A DNA stretch of 64,000 bases from Bacteriovoracaceae bacterium. Its GTDB lineage: Bacteria; Bdellovibrionota; Bacteriovoracia; Bacteriovoracales; Bacteriovoracaceae. Positions 44,391 through 53,997 of the stretch are shown here, one piece after another. Under the pieces are notes generated by a model. It ran no database searches. It worked only from the letters and a program-made list of their open reading frames with translations, and was not told where the DNA came from. The position numbers were made by a program, and so were the translations under genes. The stretch covers positions 1-64,000 of the forward strand of contig CANEUH010000019.1 in the NCBI GenBank assembly GCA_947441615.1, given 5' to 3'. Position 1 is the first letter of the stretch; every line of letters starts with the position of its first letter.

Positions 44391-44966
44391 ATGATGAAAG
44401 TTATTTTTGCCATGGCGTTCGCCACAACCTCATTCCTCACTTTCGCCCAAGTCGAAAGAAAGCTATTTACCATGGAAAAAAATCATAATCCCGGGAACAT
44501 CATGATGATTCATACTCAAACAGACCAGGATTGCAAATTTGTTACGAGTAAAAAGAACAATGAAAATAATTTTTTAGAATTTTACTGGATAATGGACTTT
44601 GGTAATTCAAAAAAAGATGTTCATCCATTAATTAGAGATGAAATTAAAAAACGTGTTAGTTTCGCTGGTATCAATAACCGCAGTGATTCTTTCCGTGTTA
44701 CCCTGAATGACCTTAAAGAACTTCGTCACGATTTAACAGACACGACGATGGAGATCATCGGTGAAATGAATCAGGGAAAATGTGGAGTAAAATCTATGCT
44801 TACTTTGGGCGCATCTGGAAATTATAGAAAAATGGACCTTGAAAGGACTTACTGTGAGGTTTCAAAAAACTTAATAGGTTTACCCAATGGTTGCAATACC
44901 CTCCTTCTTGAAGGTAAAGACGCTTCTAATGGAGAATTGATTAAAGTCACTTTTAAAAAGAAATAA
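44391..44966 (+). CDS. Exported protein, distantly DUF4833-like
   Basis: The 191-aa product has a signal peptide (MMKVIFAMAFATTSFLTFA). The mature part starts RKLFTMEKNHNPGNIMMIHT and has FLEFYWIMDF, a spacing that recalls DUF4833 proteins. I hold the family weakly. Its last 14 bp overlap the convergent aroA. Confidence 0.5.
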   Translation: MMKVIFAMAFATTSFLTFAQVERKLFTMEKNHNPGNIMMIHTQTDQDCKFVTSKKNNENNFLEFYWIMDFGNSKKDVHPLIRDEIKKRVSFAGINNRSDSFRVTLNDLKELRHDLTDTTMEIIGEMNQGKCGVKSMLTLGASGNYRKMDLERTYCEVSKNLIGLPNGCNTLLLEGKDASNGELIKVTFKKK

Positions 44967-46140
44967 TATCAAAGAATCCAGGGAAGGATTTATTCACTGA
45001 ATCTGCAGGCGTTATCTTTCCTCCAGAGTGATGTAGTTGAAAAAGCGTTCCTGCCATAACCATGCGGTGATCATCCGGTAAAATCAAATCCACTTCTGAA
45101 GGAACTCGTTCTTTTGAGCCTTCGATCCAAAGTGTTGATCCGTCAGAGTAGGCGTTTCGATTAAACATCTTGATCAATTTTATCACTTCTTCTAATCGAT
45201 TACTCTCTTTGTGAATCAAGTTCGATATACCCTTTAAGGAGTGCCTACCCTCAATATGACCAAGGAAATAAGTAAGTGTTGGCACTAAATCCAAGCAATC
45301 AGAAACGTCTAAATCAACGTTTCGATGGATCTTCAGGGGACTCACAGAAATTCCCAATTCATTTTCTTCAACACAATGAAATGATTTTAAAAGATCGAAC
45401 ATCTTTGAATCCGCTTGAAATTCATCATGGTGAAGTTTTGGAAAAACGATCTTGTGGTTTAAAGCAGCATATGCCATTGGATAACTAGCACTACTCCAAT
45501 CTAGAGGGACTTCATAATGGTCCATCGCTTTCAGTTTTTTTTGCAGCTCATTTGTCATTGCCCAATAACTTTGAGAAGACTTCATGTTCTTTGGGATAAT
45601 CTCGGTCTTACTATCGTGATTGATCAATTGAAAGGCTGAAGCGAATTGAGTTGTTGATGAACAATCAACCTCTAAAAGAGAAGGGAATATCACTGGGCCT
45701 TTCAAAGTCAGTATGTCATCGTTAAGTTCCGCCAATGCACCTAATGATCGAGCTAAAGAAATAAATTCACTCCAAGGTCTGTCTTTTAATCTATGACCTA
45801 ATTTTAGCGTATATTTTTGCTTACCAAGAAGGAGCATCACAGATAGAAAGCGGGCCGTCGTTCCCCCTTCCCCCACTGAAAGAAAGACCTCACCGTCTTT
45901 TTCACATTGAGGAAATGAATTTGAAAACTTAATCCCCTCACCAAAACTCTGAAACTCTAGCCCCATATCTTCCAAGCATCTCAAAAGATTTGAAACATCA
46001 CTGGCATTGGGAAGATTATTAATGACTGGAGAATTTTTTAAAAGAGCACAGAGAATTAAGACTCTATTTGCATAAGACTTAGATGGAGGTATTTTAATTG
46101 AAGTTAAGAGCGAGCTTTTCTTATTTTGTAAAGTCTTCAT
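44953..46140 (-). CDS. aroA: 3-phosphoshikimate 1-carboxyvinyltransferase (EPSP synthase)
   Basis: The 395-aa protein has IPPSKSYANRVLIL, GEGGTTARFLSVML, GHRLKDRPW and LPDDHRMVMAGTLF, the conserved EPSP synthase motifs. It is about 30 residues shorter than E. coli AroA and divergent in the loops. It is the sixth shikimate step and overlaps aroB by 20 bp. Confidence 0.85.
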   Translation of the reverse strand: MKTLQNKKSSLLTSIKIPPSKSYANRVLILCALLKNSPVINNLPNASDVSNLLRCLEDMGLEFQSFGEGIKFSNSFPQCEKDGEVFLSVGEGGTTARFLSVMLLLGKQKYTLKLGHRLKDRPWSEFISLARSLGALAELNDDILTLKGPVIFPSLLEVDCSSTTQFASAFQLINHDSKTEIIPKNMKSSQSYWAMTNELQKKLKAMDHYEVPLDWSSASYPMAYAALNHKIVFPKLHHDEFQADSKMFDLLKSFHCVEENELGISVSPLKIHRNVDLDVSDCLDLVPTLTYFLGHIEGRHSLKGISNLIHKESNRLEEVIKLIKMFNRNAYSDGSTLWIEGSKERVPSEVDLILPDDHRMVMAGTLFQLHHSGGKITPADSVNKSFPGFFDIISF

Positions 46141-47116
46141 GAGAAGTGATCTTTGCTTTAAAATCTTTCATCGACATTTCTTCAGCATAGCAAAAACCGA
46201 TCTTCTTAACGAGAACCAGTCTGATATCTTTATCAATTTTTTTCTTGTCGTGTTCAATATAAGAAAGAAAAGCCTTCATATCAAAATTGGGGAAATTTGA
46301 TAGTTCAAATTTTTCTTCTGGAAGATTCATGGCCTTCACCATTTTCCCCCACTCCTTAAGCGAGTTTTCATCTTTCATGACTTTAAAAAGGTACTTGAGC
46401 CCCATTGCAACTGCATGGCCATGAGGAATTTTCAAAGTCAACTCGAAGGCATGTCCTAAAGTATGTCCTAAATTCAGAAGAATTCTTTCTCCCTTGTCTT
46501 TGAAATCTTTGTCCACAATCTCATTCTTATATTTCGCACAAGCAAGGGCAATGTCCTCAACTAGAGACTTGTTGTTAATGAGTTCATTAATATCTTGAGA
46601 GAGAAATCCATATTTCAAGATTTCTCCTTTACCTGATATCCATTCATCTTCAGGTAGAGAGGTTAAAAACTCTCCGCAAATGAACACTTTTTCAGGAAGG
46701 TGGAAGGCCCCCACTAAATTTTTTCCTTGTGGAAGATTCACGGCAACTTTTCCACCAATTGAACCATCTATCATCCCTAAGAGTGTTGTCGGTATTGAAA
46801 CCCACTTGACTCCTCTTAAAATGGTGGCAGCTACAAAGCCAGCAAAATCAGTTGTGGCCCCACCGCCAATAGCATAAATCGTTGAGGATCTAGTCATTCC
46901 CTGTTTAAGAAAAAATTCAATGGCTGTTCTATAGACCTCTAAGTTTTTTTCTTCTTCAGGATTTTTTAACCAAAATATATGTGGTGAAAAGGATACCCAC
47001 TGAGGTAAATGATTTTTAACTCGATGATCTGCTATGGCAAAGAACTGACCGTCTTTGAAACTGTCTAGTTCTTTTAAGAGTTCGAGTTTTTTGAGATACG
47101 TAAGATTAGATTTCAT
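46121..47116 (-). CDS. aroB: 3-dehydroquinate synthase
   Basis: The 331-aa protein has YAIGGGATTDFAGFVAATILRG, the IPTTLLGMIDGSIGGK segment (with GKNLVGAFH) and GHTLGHAFE for metal binding. It makes 3-dehydroquinate from DAHP. It is upstream of aroA in one operon. The start is set by the ATG at 47116. Confidence 0.9.
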   Translation of the reverse strand: MKSNLTYLKKLELLKELDSFKDGQFFAIADHRVKNHLPQWVSFSPHIFWLKNPEEEKNLEVYRTAIEFFLKQGMTRSSTIYAIGGGATTDFAGFVAATILRGVKWVSIPTTLLGMIDGSIGGKVAVNLPQGKNLVGAFHLPEKVFICGEFLTSLPEDEWISGKGEILKYGFLSQDINELINNKSLVEDIALACAKYKNEIVDKDFKDKGERILLNLGHTLGHAFELTLKIPHGHAVAMGLKYLFKVMKDENSLKEWGKMVKAMNLPEEKFELSNFPNFDMKAFLSYIEHDKKKIDKDIRLVLVKKIGFCYAEEMSMKDFKAKITSHEDFTK

Positions 47117-47153
47117 GTATATATCATTATCGTCAATTCCTAAGGAAAATGAA

Positions 47154-47837
47154 GTGAGTGTTAAGTCATTTTTAACATTAAAAGAAATCGACTCCCTGTC
47201 AAAAATGAGAATTACTCAGCTAAACGTCAAATCTGACCAGGAACTGCGAGTCCAAAAGCTCAACGATAAACGTCAGGGAATTGAAAATGAGATTATTTCG
47301 TTAAAAAAAGAAATCGTCCAACACCAGGGGCTTCTTGGAACAGTTGAAGACAAAATCAAAACGGCCGTTCAGCAAAAACAAAGATTGATTGACTTAGGCG
47401 GTGATGAAAAGAAGATCCAGGCCTATGATCTTGAAATTAAATCTTTAGAGGACAAGGGATTCGAATACCTCTCAGTCATTGATGAGTTTGAGACAACGAT
47501 AGCAGACCATAAGACTTTTCTAATTGGTCTTACTAAGACCCTAGGGGAAATTGATCAGGAAGTGCGAGAAGTACTTACCAAAATTGAAGCAGATATTAAG
47601 AACATCGATCTGCGCCTCGCTCTTCTTCGAGAAGAACTTCCACCTGAATTTAAAACCACACTCTCTAAGATCTCGGCCAAAAACCTCGCCTTTGGGCCTT
47701 TCACTAGAGTCGAGCAAGGCAGTTGTTTCTTTTGCCGCTTTAAAATATCAAGAATTGATGAATCTGAGATCGACATGCAAAAGAATTTGAAGACTTGCCC
47801 CCAGTGCACCCGTATCTTCTTGCCTTATGGGGCGTAA
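47154..47837 (+). CDS. Coiled-coil C4 zinc-ribbon protein (CT398-like)
   Basis: The 227-aa protein is a long coiled coil (residues about 10-170) ending in a zinc ribbon with CFFC and CPQC. GTG 47154, with AAGGAA upstream, is preferred over the longer forms that overlap aroB. Proteins of this family are common in Bdellovibrio-type genomes next to RNase P RNA, as seen here. Molecular function is unknown. Confidence 0.75.
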   Translation: MSVKSFLTLKEIDSLSKMRITQLNVKSDQELRVQKLNDKRQGIENEIISLKKEIVQHQGLLGTVEDKIKTAVQQKQRLIDLGGDEKKIQAYDLEIKSLEDKGFEYLSVIDEFETTIADHKTFLIGLTKTLGEIDQEVREVLTKIEADIKNIDLRLALLREELPPEFKTTLSKISAKNLAFGPFTRVEQGSCFFCRFKISRIDESEIDMQKNLKTCPQCTRIFLPYGA

Positions 47838-47855
47838 TTTCGCTATATAACCCCT

Positions 47856-48152
47856 ACCGAGATCAGGGGACTGTCGCCGCCGCAAGGGGGAGGAAAGTCC
47901 GGACACCATAGAGCATCGTAGCGGGTAACGCCCGTCCGCCGTGAGGCGAGGACAAGTGCAACAGAAAGGATGTATGGCCGACTTCGGTCGGTGCGTAGTG
48001 AAATCAGGTAAACTCTACGAGGTGCAAGCCCATGTAGGTGAGCGTTGAGTCTGCTCGAGGAGCTCACGGGTAGGGTGCTGGAGCTCTGGGGTAACCCAGG
48101 GCCTAGAGGAATGATGGTTTAATACAGAATCCGGCTTATTCCTGATCTCGGT
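47856..48152 (+). ncRNA. rnpB: RNase P RNA
   Basis: The P1 stem ACCGAGATCAGG (47856) pairs with CCTGATCTCGGT (48141-48152). Inside lie GAGGAAAGTCCGGAC, ACAGAAA, AGGTAAACTC and the 3' ATCCGGCTTA, all universal RNase P RNA signatures. At about 297 nt it is short for a type A RNA. A TATATA box at 47844-47849 fits a start near 47856. A T run directly after P1 acts as terminator. Confidence 0.95.
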
Positions 48153-48228
48153 TTTTTCTAACTCAAGATAGACTATAAAAATTTCATTCACATTTAATTC
48201 AATTCCATCAAATGATACTCTCCTTCCC

Positions 48229-49086
48229 ATGAAAATAACATTCTTAGCTCTTCTCATCATGGCGTCATGTATTCCTATGGAACAAAAAGGGAAACTCACC
48301 TTTAGAGATTTACGCCAAGAAGAAATTGATGAAATGGAAAGAAGACAGGAAGCCATTCGTCAGGCAGAAGTGGCAAGGCTAGAATTACAAAGAGAAAAAA
48401 AACGGGAAATGGAAGAGATTATTTCGGATGCAAAAGCTGGATTTGAAGAGATTAAACCACTCCTAAAAAGTAAATGCTTTGATTGCCATGACTCGAATAC
48501 AAAACTTCCTGCTTACGGAAGAATTTTTCCACGAATTAATCCCATACATAAACATCAAGTGGAAGGAATTAAGGCCCTCGATTTTGTCGATGGTTATCCA
48601 TTAAAAGCCCAAGGTACCCCATTACAAATCTCCCTTCTAAAATCTATCCGAGATGAAGTTCTAGATCGTGGAATGCCACTCAAATCTTATACTCTTGTTT
48701 ACCGTTCAAAACGAATTTTTGAGGAGGATGAACGTAGGATATTAAATTGGGTTGATCCACTCATCACTCGCCTTCAGGATTTCTCTGGGAAATACGAACC
48801 AATGGAATCAAATCCAAGAAGTGATGCTCTAAAAATACTAGAAATGAAGTGTTACCGATGCCATGCTCATGGGGTTGCCAAGGGAGGGTTTGGTGATATG
48901 GAAGATACAAAAAAACTTTTAAGCAGTGGGTACGTGGATTTAAACAATCCAGATCAGTCTGAAATCTATAAATTATCAGAAAATAAAGAAATGCCTACCA
49001 ATAAGCGTGATGCTCTCAGTGATCATGAACTGTTTACTTTACGCGAATGGCTCATCTTAGAATCGAAAGAAAAACCAAAGAACTAA
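48229..49086 (+). CDS. Lipoprotein with two c-type heme motifs
   Basis: The 285-aa product has a lipobox (LLIMASC, Cys14), a highly charged coiled-coil (residues 28-70), and two CxxCH sites at Cys83-His87 (CFDCH) and Cys208-His212 (CYRCH). Each heme region has the layout of a cytochrome-c-like domain. It probably sits in the periplasm, tethered to a membrane. Its electron partner is not apparent here. Confidence 0.7.
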   Translation: MKITFLALLIMASCIPMEQKGKLTFRDLRQEEIDEMERRQEAIRQAEVARLELQREKKREMEEIISDAKAGFEEIKPLLKSKCFDCHDSNTKLPAYGRIFPRINPIHKHQVEGIKALDFVDGYPLKAQGTPLQISLLKSIRDEVLDRGMPLKSYTLVYRSKRIFEEDERRILNWVDPLITRLQDFSGKYEPMESNPRSDALKILEMKCYRCHAHGVAKGGFGDMEDTKKLLSSGYVDLNNPDQSEIYKLSENKEMPTNKRDALSDHELFTLREWLILESKEKPKN

Positions 49087-49097
49087 ATATGAAATTT

Positions 49098-50144
49098 TTA
49101 AGATTTTAGCTTTTTATAGCCGTCAATGGCCTTAAGAGTGGCGGTAGATAAGTTTGAAGTCTTTCCTTCAACAGTTCGCCATTCACCTTTGAATTCAGGA
49201 AATAATCTTTTAAATTGAGTCTCATTCATCTCGACAATAGTATTCTTAATCGAGTACTTCGTAATCCCTGTTTTGAAAGTCATTAATCCTTCAAATTCAT
49301 GATGGGTATGAGGATATTGTTTTAAAGAATTGTCAGTACTTTCTAACACAAAAGTTGGTACTTCATACTGTCCCTCTAACCACTCCCCTTTCTTTTTTTG
49401 ATAGACAAGGATCTTATCTTTTTTTATCACTAAAACTCGCACAAGAGTAAGTTCATGATCGATAGCTTTTTTCTTATCAAAGTCCTTTATCAAAGGCAGT
49501 AAAAGTGGATCACCTTTTTGAAAACTCGTGCAATCCTTTTTAAGCGGACATAGCTCACAACTCGCCTTCCTCGCCTGACAATAAGTGCGACCCAAATCCA
49601 TCAAGGCTTCATTGAGTTTTCGATAGGACTCCACTCTGGGAAAAATCTTTTTGCTGGAAAAAAGAGCATGAATCTCTTTTTGTAATTTTATGCCTTTTTC
49701 AATTTTTATATTAAAAAGTCTCGCAATAACACGCTCAAGATTAGCATCTACCGCCAAGGCTCGTTGATCCATTCCAATCCCAACCAGAGCGTTGGACGTA
49801 TAAGGCCCAATGCCAGGTATTCCCATGAGGATAGAGGGATCTTTCGGGAACTCACCTTTGTGATCTTGAACCAGTGTTTCTGCAATTTTTTTTAAATTTC
49901 TCGCTCGACGATAATAACCTAATCCTTTCCACGCAATCAGGAGTTCTTCTTCGGTGGCTTTGGCCAGTTGAAAAAGATCAGGAAATGTCACTAAAAAGCG
50001 CTCAAAATGATTTTTGACTGTTCCTACGGTCGTCTGTTGAAGCATGATTTCAGAAACAAGAGTCCCATAGAGTGTGCGGTTTTTTCGCCAGGGTAAAAAT
50101 GAAAATTCTTTCTCAGACCAATTCAACAGCTTATCTAGTTTCAT
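49098..50144 (-). CDS. mutY: A/G-specific adenine DNA glycosylase
   Basis: The 348-aa protein has SEIMLQQTTVGTV, the helix-hairpin-helix LMGIPGIGPYTSNAL, VDANLERV, and the iron-sulfur loop C-x6-C-x2-C-x5-C (CQARKASCELCPLKKDC). The C-terminal part is the NUDIX-like 8-oxoG recognition domain. It removes A opposite 8-oxoG. Confidence 0.95.
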   Translation of the reverse strand: MKLDKLLNWSEKEFSFLPWRKNRTLYGTLVSEIMLQQTTVGTVKNHFERFLVTFPDLFQLAKATEEELLIAWKGLGYYRRARNLKKIAETLVQDHKGEFPKDPSILMGIPGIGPYTSNALVGIGMDQRALAVDANLERVIARLFNIKIEKGIKLQKEIHALFSSKKIFPRVESYRKLNEALMDLGRTYCQARKASCELCPLKKDCTSFQKGDPLLLPLIKDFDKKKAIDHELTLVRVLVIKKDKILVYQKKKGEWLEGQYEVPTFVLESTDNSLKQYPHTHHEFEGLMTFKTGITKYSIKNTIVEMNETQFKRLFPEFKGEWRTVEGKTSNLSTATLKAIDGYKKLKS

Positions 50145-50177
50145 TCATGTATTGTGATCGGAAATCAGTTTAATGAC

Positions 50178-50215
50178 AAGAAGCCTGGAGGAAGAAAATC
50201 CTTTCCAGGCTTCTT
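50178..50215. terminator. Hairpin between the mutY promoter region and the upstream gene
   Basis: An 11-bp stem (50178-50188 with 50205-50215, AAGAAGCCTGG type) follows the stop of the minus-strand gene at 50228. The T-rich tail is poor on the minus strand, so it may work partly or only as an mRNA end. Confidence 0.55.
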
Positions 50216-50227
50216 TATCTCAGAATT

Positions 50228-51589
50228 CTACATGTCCGTACTAATAAAACGACCATCTTTAATTTTTAACTTAGGGAATCCTAATTTGTTAACTGGTTTT
50301 TTGAAAACATCTTTAATCTGCATAGAAAAACCGAATCTTCTTGGCTTCCTAATATGCTCAAAGCATTTAAGATTCATATTATAGGTTTGTCCCGTAATTT
50401 TCGTCAGTGATTTAAGCCTTGTTGAATAAGTTTCTTCCACATCTTTTATTTTTGGAAAATCATAAAGATCAATTTGCAGGTTTGGATTCTCAGCAATAAA
50501 AGCATCTACATGCGGCGCCATCTCATCTACCATATCTATCACCTCTTTTGAAGGTTGAACAAATTCACTGCTCCCTTGAATGGACTTAATAGAAAGGGCC
50601 ATCTTGGTAAACTCAACCTTGGCCTTATCCGAAAAATCTTCAAAAGAATCAACTGATTCCACTTTACCCTCGAGTTGATCTATTGTGTCCTCACTTAAAA
50701 AATCATCGGCCCTTGGAATATGATCACCATTAACGGCGACCACGATTTCTGGGTTTTCGACAATTGCTCTTGAAATAGCTAGCCCTGCTCTCAAGTCAGG
50801 AGTCATGGGCTTAATGGGTGAAACTTGGAACTTAATAGAAGGATTTTCTCCTAGCTTAGGATTTGTCTTAATTTTTTTTCTTGTTCCCATGACTAATTCA
50901 TCTTCAGCTTCTGATTGAGCAAGGTAAACGAGATAATCACAAAGTTTTTTAGGAAGTTCTTCCAGTATTGGCTCAAATTCACAGGAATTAGGTTTTCTAA
51001 TTTTAGACTTCTTTCCATTAGGAGAGATACAAACAACTTCTTTTGTATCTTGATCCTTATAAAACTCGACTTCTTCTTTAAGATCCTCAAGAGAAATCCT
51101 ATGGCTCTCCATCTGAACAGCTCCACAAGGCCAGCTTCTATCAGCTATTTCTGCTTTAAAAGCAGCGCCCATTTCTTTTCTCGCAATAGCTATTTCGTCC
51201 TGCGTTCTCTCTGGAAATGAAAAAACAGGCTTCACTGGTTTTAGAAATTTTGAAAAAATACTCGATATTTTCTTATCTTTAAATGATATTTTAGTAACTG
51301 GATGTCCCTTTTTGATCCCAAATTTTTTAGGGGCTGCACCAGGTACTTCTAAAGTGTATAGAACTTGGCCCATTTTTTTTTCATTGGCGCGACAGTTGGT
51401 CCCTAATAGATCTTGCTTTTGAACCAATAAAGTTCCCACCTCGTAATCACTCATCTTCATCACCATCTGTTGGAGATTCTCCTGAGTAATTTGGACATAT
51501 TTACTTTTAGACCCATTTCCGTTTTTACCCGAGACCATCAAAGGCACAATTAAAAGAAGAGATGCCCATATAAAAGTACTCTTGTTCAT
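50228..51589 (-). CDS. Exported protein, unknown
   Basis: The 453-aa product begins at ATG 51589, 7 nt after AAGGAG, with a signal peptide ending near VSG. The mature protein has scattered cysteines and no recognisable domain. It ends before a hairpin. The 51607 start lacks the ribosome binding site and is rejected. Confidence 0.6.
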   Translation of the reverse strand: MNKSTFIWASLLLIVPLMVSGKNGNGSKSKYVQITQENLQQMVMKMSDYEVGTLLVQKQDLLGTNCRANEKKMGQVLYTLEVPGAAPKKFGIKKGHPVTKISFKDKKISSIFSKFLKPVKPVFSFPERTQDEIAIARKEMGAAFKAEIADRSWPCGAVQMESHRISLEDLKEEVEFYKDQDTKEVVCISPNGKKSKIRKPNSCEFEPILEELPKKLCDYLVYLAQSEAEDELVMGTRKKIKTNPKLGENPSIKFQVSPIKPMTPDLRAGLAISRAIVENPEIVVAVNGDHIPRADDFLSEDTIDQLEGKVESVDSFEDFSDKAKVEFTKMALSIKSIQGSSEFVQPSKEVIDMVDEMAPHVDAFIAENPNLQIDLYDFPKIKDVEETYSTRLKSLTKITGQTYNMNLKCFEHIRKPRRFGFSMQIKDVFKKPVNKLGFPKLKIKDGRFISTDM

Positions 51590-51811
51590 AAAATCTCCTT
51601 CGTTCATTATTTCGATAATTATAAGTTCCTATCATCAGAGTCTTGTTTTAAATTAACAAAGACATGTTATTTTAAGGAGTTAGAATCATTTCACAGAAGC
51701 TCTGTGAGCCAAATATTGGAGGGATTTATTTATAACCCATGGGAATAACATGAATTCATTCTTGAATAGAACTTAATTTAAATTATAATAAACTCAACCA
51801 GGGAGTTATTG

Positions 51812-52528
51812 ATGGTTATTCTGAGGACAAATAGAGGCTTCTCGCTGGTTCAAGTGCTCATTGCTATCGGCATGACGGGGATCCTTTCCGCTATTCTCAT
51901 GAACCTGACAGAGCAGCAGACTAAGCAGCAGAAAAAAGCAGTCGTAGATGGTGAAATGAATGAGGTCATCACTCAAATCCGCTCTATCCTTAGTAACGAA
52001 GACTCATGCAATGCTACTCTTGTGAATAAAAAAAGAGATCAGGATTTTTTAAGACTTATGACTACCAATAAAACGGGAACTCTCATTTATGAAGAGGTGG
52101 ATGGAGACCCGGATGAATTCTTTCGCGGAACAAAAATAAATTTTATTGGTCTAAGAATCCTGTCTAATAATGAAGTTAAAAGCATTCAAGGATTAAGTCC
52201 TCAGACAGGCGTCATCGTGGTACAAGTGGAGTTAAAAAAACCAGATAAGCTTATTGGTGGAAGGTCGATTAAAAAGAATTTTGAAGTTAGAGTTTTGTAT
52301 GGAACAGAGGGGCTCGTTCGAGATCCTCTTTCTGCTACTGGAGTAGTCACAAATTGCAAGTCAGAATTTGGTCAAGAAAGTTTTATTAAAGATCTTAAAA
52401 CAGGTAAAGCCTTAGAACCTGAAGAAGATGGAGTTTTTAGGGCCGGACAAGAATTTCTTGGAATGTGTGTCCGAGAAGATGAGACAAATCCTGGTGCTTC
52501 GGTCATACATTGTATTAAAACATCATGA
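51812..52528 (+). CDS. Type IV prepilin-like (pseudopilin) protein
   Basis: The 238-aa protein has a short basic leader, then RGFSLVQVLIAIGMTGILSAIL. This is the prepilin peptidase cleavage site (G-F) and hydrophobic stalk, but position +5 is Val instead of the usual Glu. It may be a minor pilin or pseudopilin. ATG 51812 follows GGGAG. Confidence 0.7.
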   Translation: MVILRTNRGFSLVQVLIAIGMTGILSAILMNLTEQQTKQQKKAVVDGEMNEVITQIRSILSNEDSCNATLVNKKRDQDFLRLMTTNKTGTLIYEEVDGDPDEFFRGTKINFIGLRILSNNEVKSIQGLSPQTGVIVVQVELKKPDKLIGGRSIKKNFEVRVLYGTEGLVRDPLSATGVVTNCKSEFGQESFIKDLKTGKALEPEEDGVFRAGQEFLGMCVREDETNPGASVIHCIKTS

Positions 52529-52544
52529 TTATTAAGGATTATAT

Positions 52545-53219
52545 TTGAAACAGAAATCTGATACTAGCACGATTAAAAATCAGTTAACACTTATACTCTT
52601 TTTAATCGTTATTCTGGTTGGTGGTGGTTTTTATTATTACTCTGAAATATCTCATGAATCTGATACTCAAGAGGTAGGCACATCTGTTAAAGGATCTGAT
52701 TCTTCTCTTGATGCTATTACTCAAGCAGAAGCTGAAATCCCGCCTCTAAAAAATCAGGGGGTTGATTTTAATGAGTTGAAAAAAAACAATAGCTGCTCAA
52801 CTCTTGGAACTCTCTGTTCAGATATGGGTCTCACTTATGCTAAAGAATCAATTTCGATTTCGGAAGACAAAGTCGTCATCTATGTCAATATTGACTCTCT
52901 ACCAACTGATCAGCTGGCCGAAGAATTTAAAAAACTTTCTCCATCACAAAAAGCGGAATTTATCATGGGTAAAAAAGGAACTCACCCGAAATTAATTGAA
53001 GAAGTGATAAAAAGAAACCCGATTCATCTTCTAGTCGTGGGTTTTAATGCTCTAGATGATATTATCATTAACAAACATATCCTTAATATTAGCTACAAAC
53101 AGCTTCCACCCATGAACGAGGCCCTTCATGAGTTTTTATTCGGAGAGATCTTCTACAACGGAAAATTCAAACGCTACAGGAAATATGTGGGTTACTACTC
53201 CGCTTTTTCGAATTTGTAA
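52545..53219 (+). CDS. Single-pass membrane protein, unknown
   Basis: The 224-aa product starts at TTG with AAGGA upstream. It has one helix at about residues 10-28 and a large periplasmic part with a Cys pair (SCSTLGTLC). It follows the prepilin-like gene by 16 bp and may belong to the same system. Confidence 0.55.
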   Translation: MKQKSDTSTIKNQLTLILFLIVILVGGGFYYYSEISHESDTQEVGTSVKGSDSSLDAITQAEAEIPPLKNQGVDFNELKKNNSCSTLGTLCSDMGLTYAKESISISEDKVVIYVNIDSLPTDQLAEEFKKLSPSQKAEFIMGKKGTHPKLIEEVIKRNPIHLLVVGFNALDDIIINKHILNISYKQLPPMNEALHEFLFGEIFYNGKFKRYRKYVGYYSAFSNL

Positions 53220-53220
53220 T

Positions 53221-53997
53221 TTACTTACAAGATTGGATCAATTGGCCTGAAAGGTCTATCATCTCTTTTGCTGTTAATGGCATTTTATCACCGCGAAGTT
53301 TTCCATTTTTCTTTTCAACGAAATCGGAAAACTCTTTGTGAAATTCATATATATCAGTAATGATCACTAACTTTTTTGCATCTGATCTTTCAATCCAATC
53401 CATGAGACGTTTGTAATCGTTAAGTCCCTGGTTATTACACAATTGATCGATATCTCCCGCTTGTTTAATGGAAGTATCAAACATCATCACGTTTACTTTT
53501 TGATTAAATCCGCAGGCCTTATCTAATTTACTGACCAATGATTTTCGATGGCAACTTCCATCCTTCTCTGAATAATCAAATTCCTTCATTGATGAACTTG
53601 TATCAATCCACAAATCAAGTTTTGCCTGAGTGGCTTTTTCTTTTTTTGATTTACCACAGAACATATCAAACGCATTAGTTTTGTCACACTCGATGACGTC
53701 TCTATCAACTGACTTTGCAGTAGGAATAACTGGACCTTCCGTCACTATTTTTACCGTTTCAACGACTTCCGCGTTCGCATCATCTTTTTTATAAAGTCCA
53801 TACTGAGGGTCAAAGCAATACTCTCCCATCATTTCACACTGAAGTTCCGCTACAGGCCTACGAAATAAAATAGGGGTACTCTCAAGAAGGTTCTGAACTG
53901 CAGAAACCTTTGTATTCGAAATAAACCAAACCTCAAGCTCCCTGGGAGCTGAAAAGGTGGTGGTAGAAAATAGAAGAAAAAATATAATTTTAATCAA
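53221..53997 (-). CDS. Exported VWA-like protein
   Basis: The 258-aa product has a signal peptide (MIKIIFFLLFSTTTFSA). The segment KLDLWIDTSSSMKEFD near residue 130 matches the first strand and MIDAS (D-x-S-x-S) of von Willebrand A domains. A later VNVMMFDT strand also fits. It overlaps the regulator gene by 4 bp. Confidence 0.6.
   Translation of the reverse strand: MIKIIFFLLFSTTTFSAPRELEVWFISNTKVSAVQNLLESTPILFRRPVAELQCEMMGEYCFDPQYGLYKKDDANAEVVETVKIVTEGPVIPTAKSVDRDVIECDKTNAFDMFCGKSKKEKATQAKLDLWIDTSSSMKEFDYSEKDGSCHRKSLVSKLDKACGFNQKVNVMMFDTSIKQAGDIDQLCNNQGLNDYKRLMDWIERSDAKKLVIITDIYEFHKEFSDFVEKKNGKLRGDKMPLTAKEMIDLSGQLIQSCK

Noticed and set aside
47843..48356. Minus-strand ORFs over the RNase P RNA
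   Set aside because: They are antisense to rnpB and the heme-lipoprotein gene and have no independent support.
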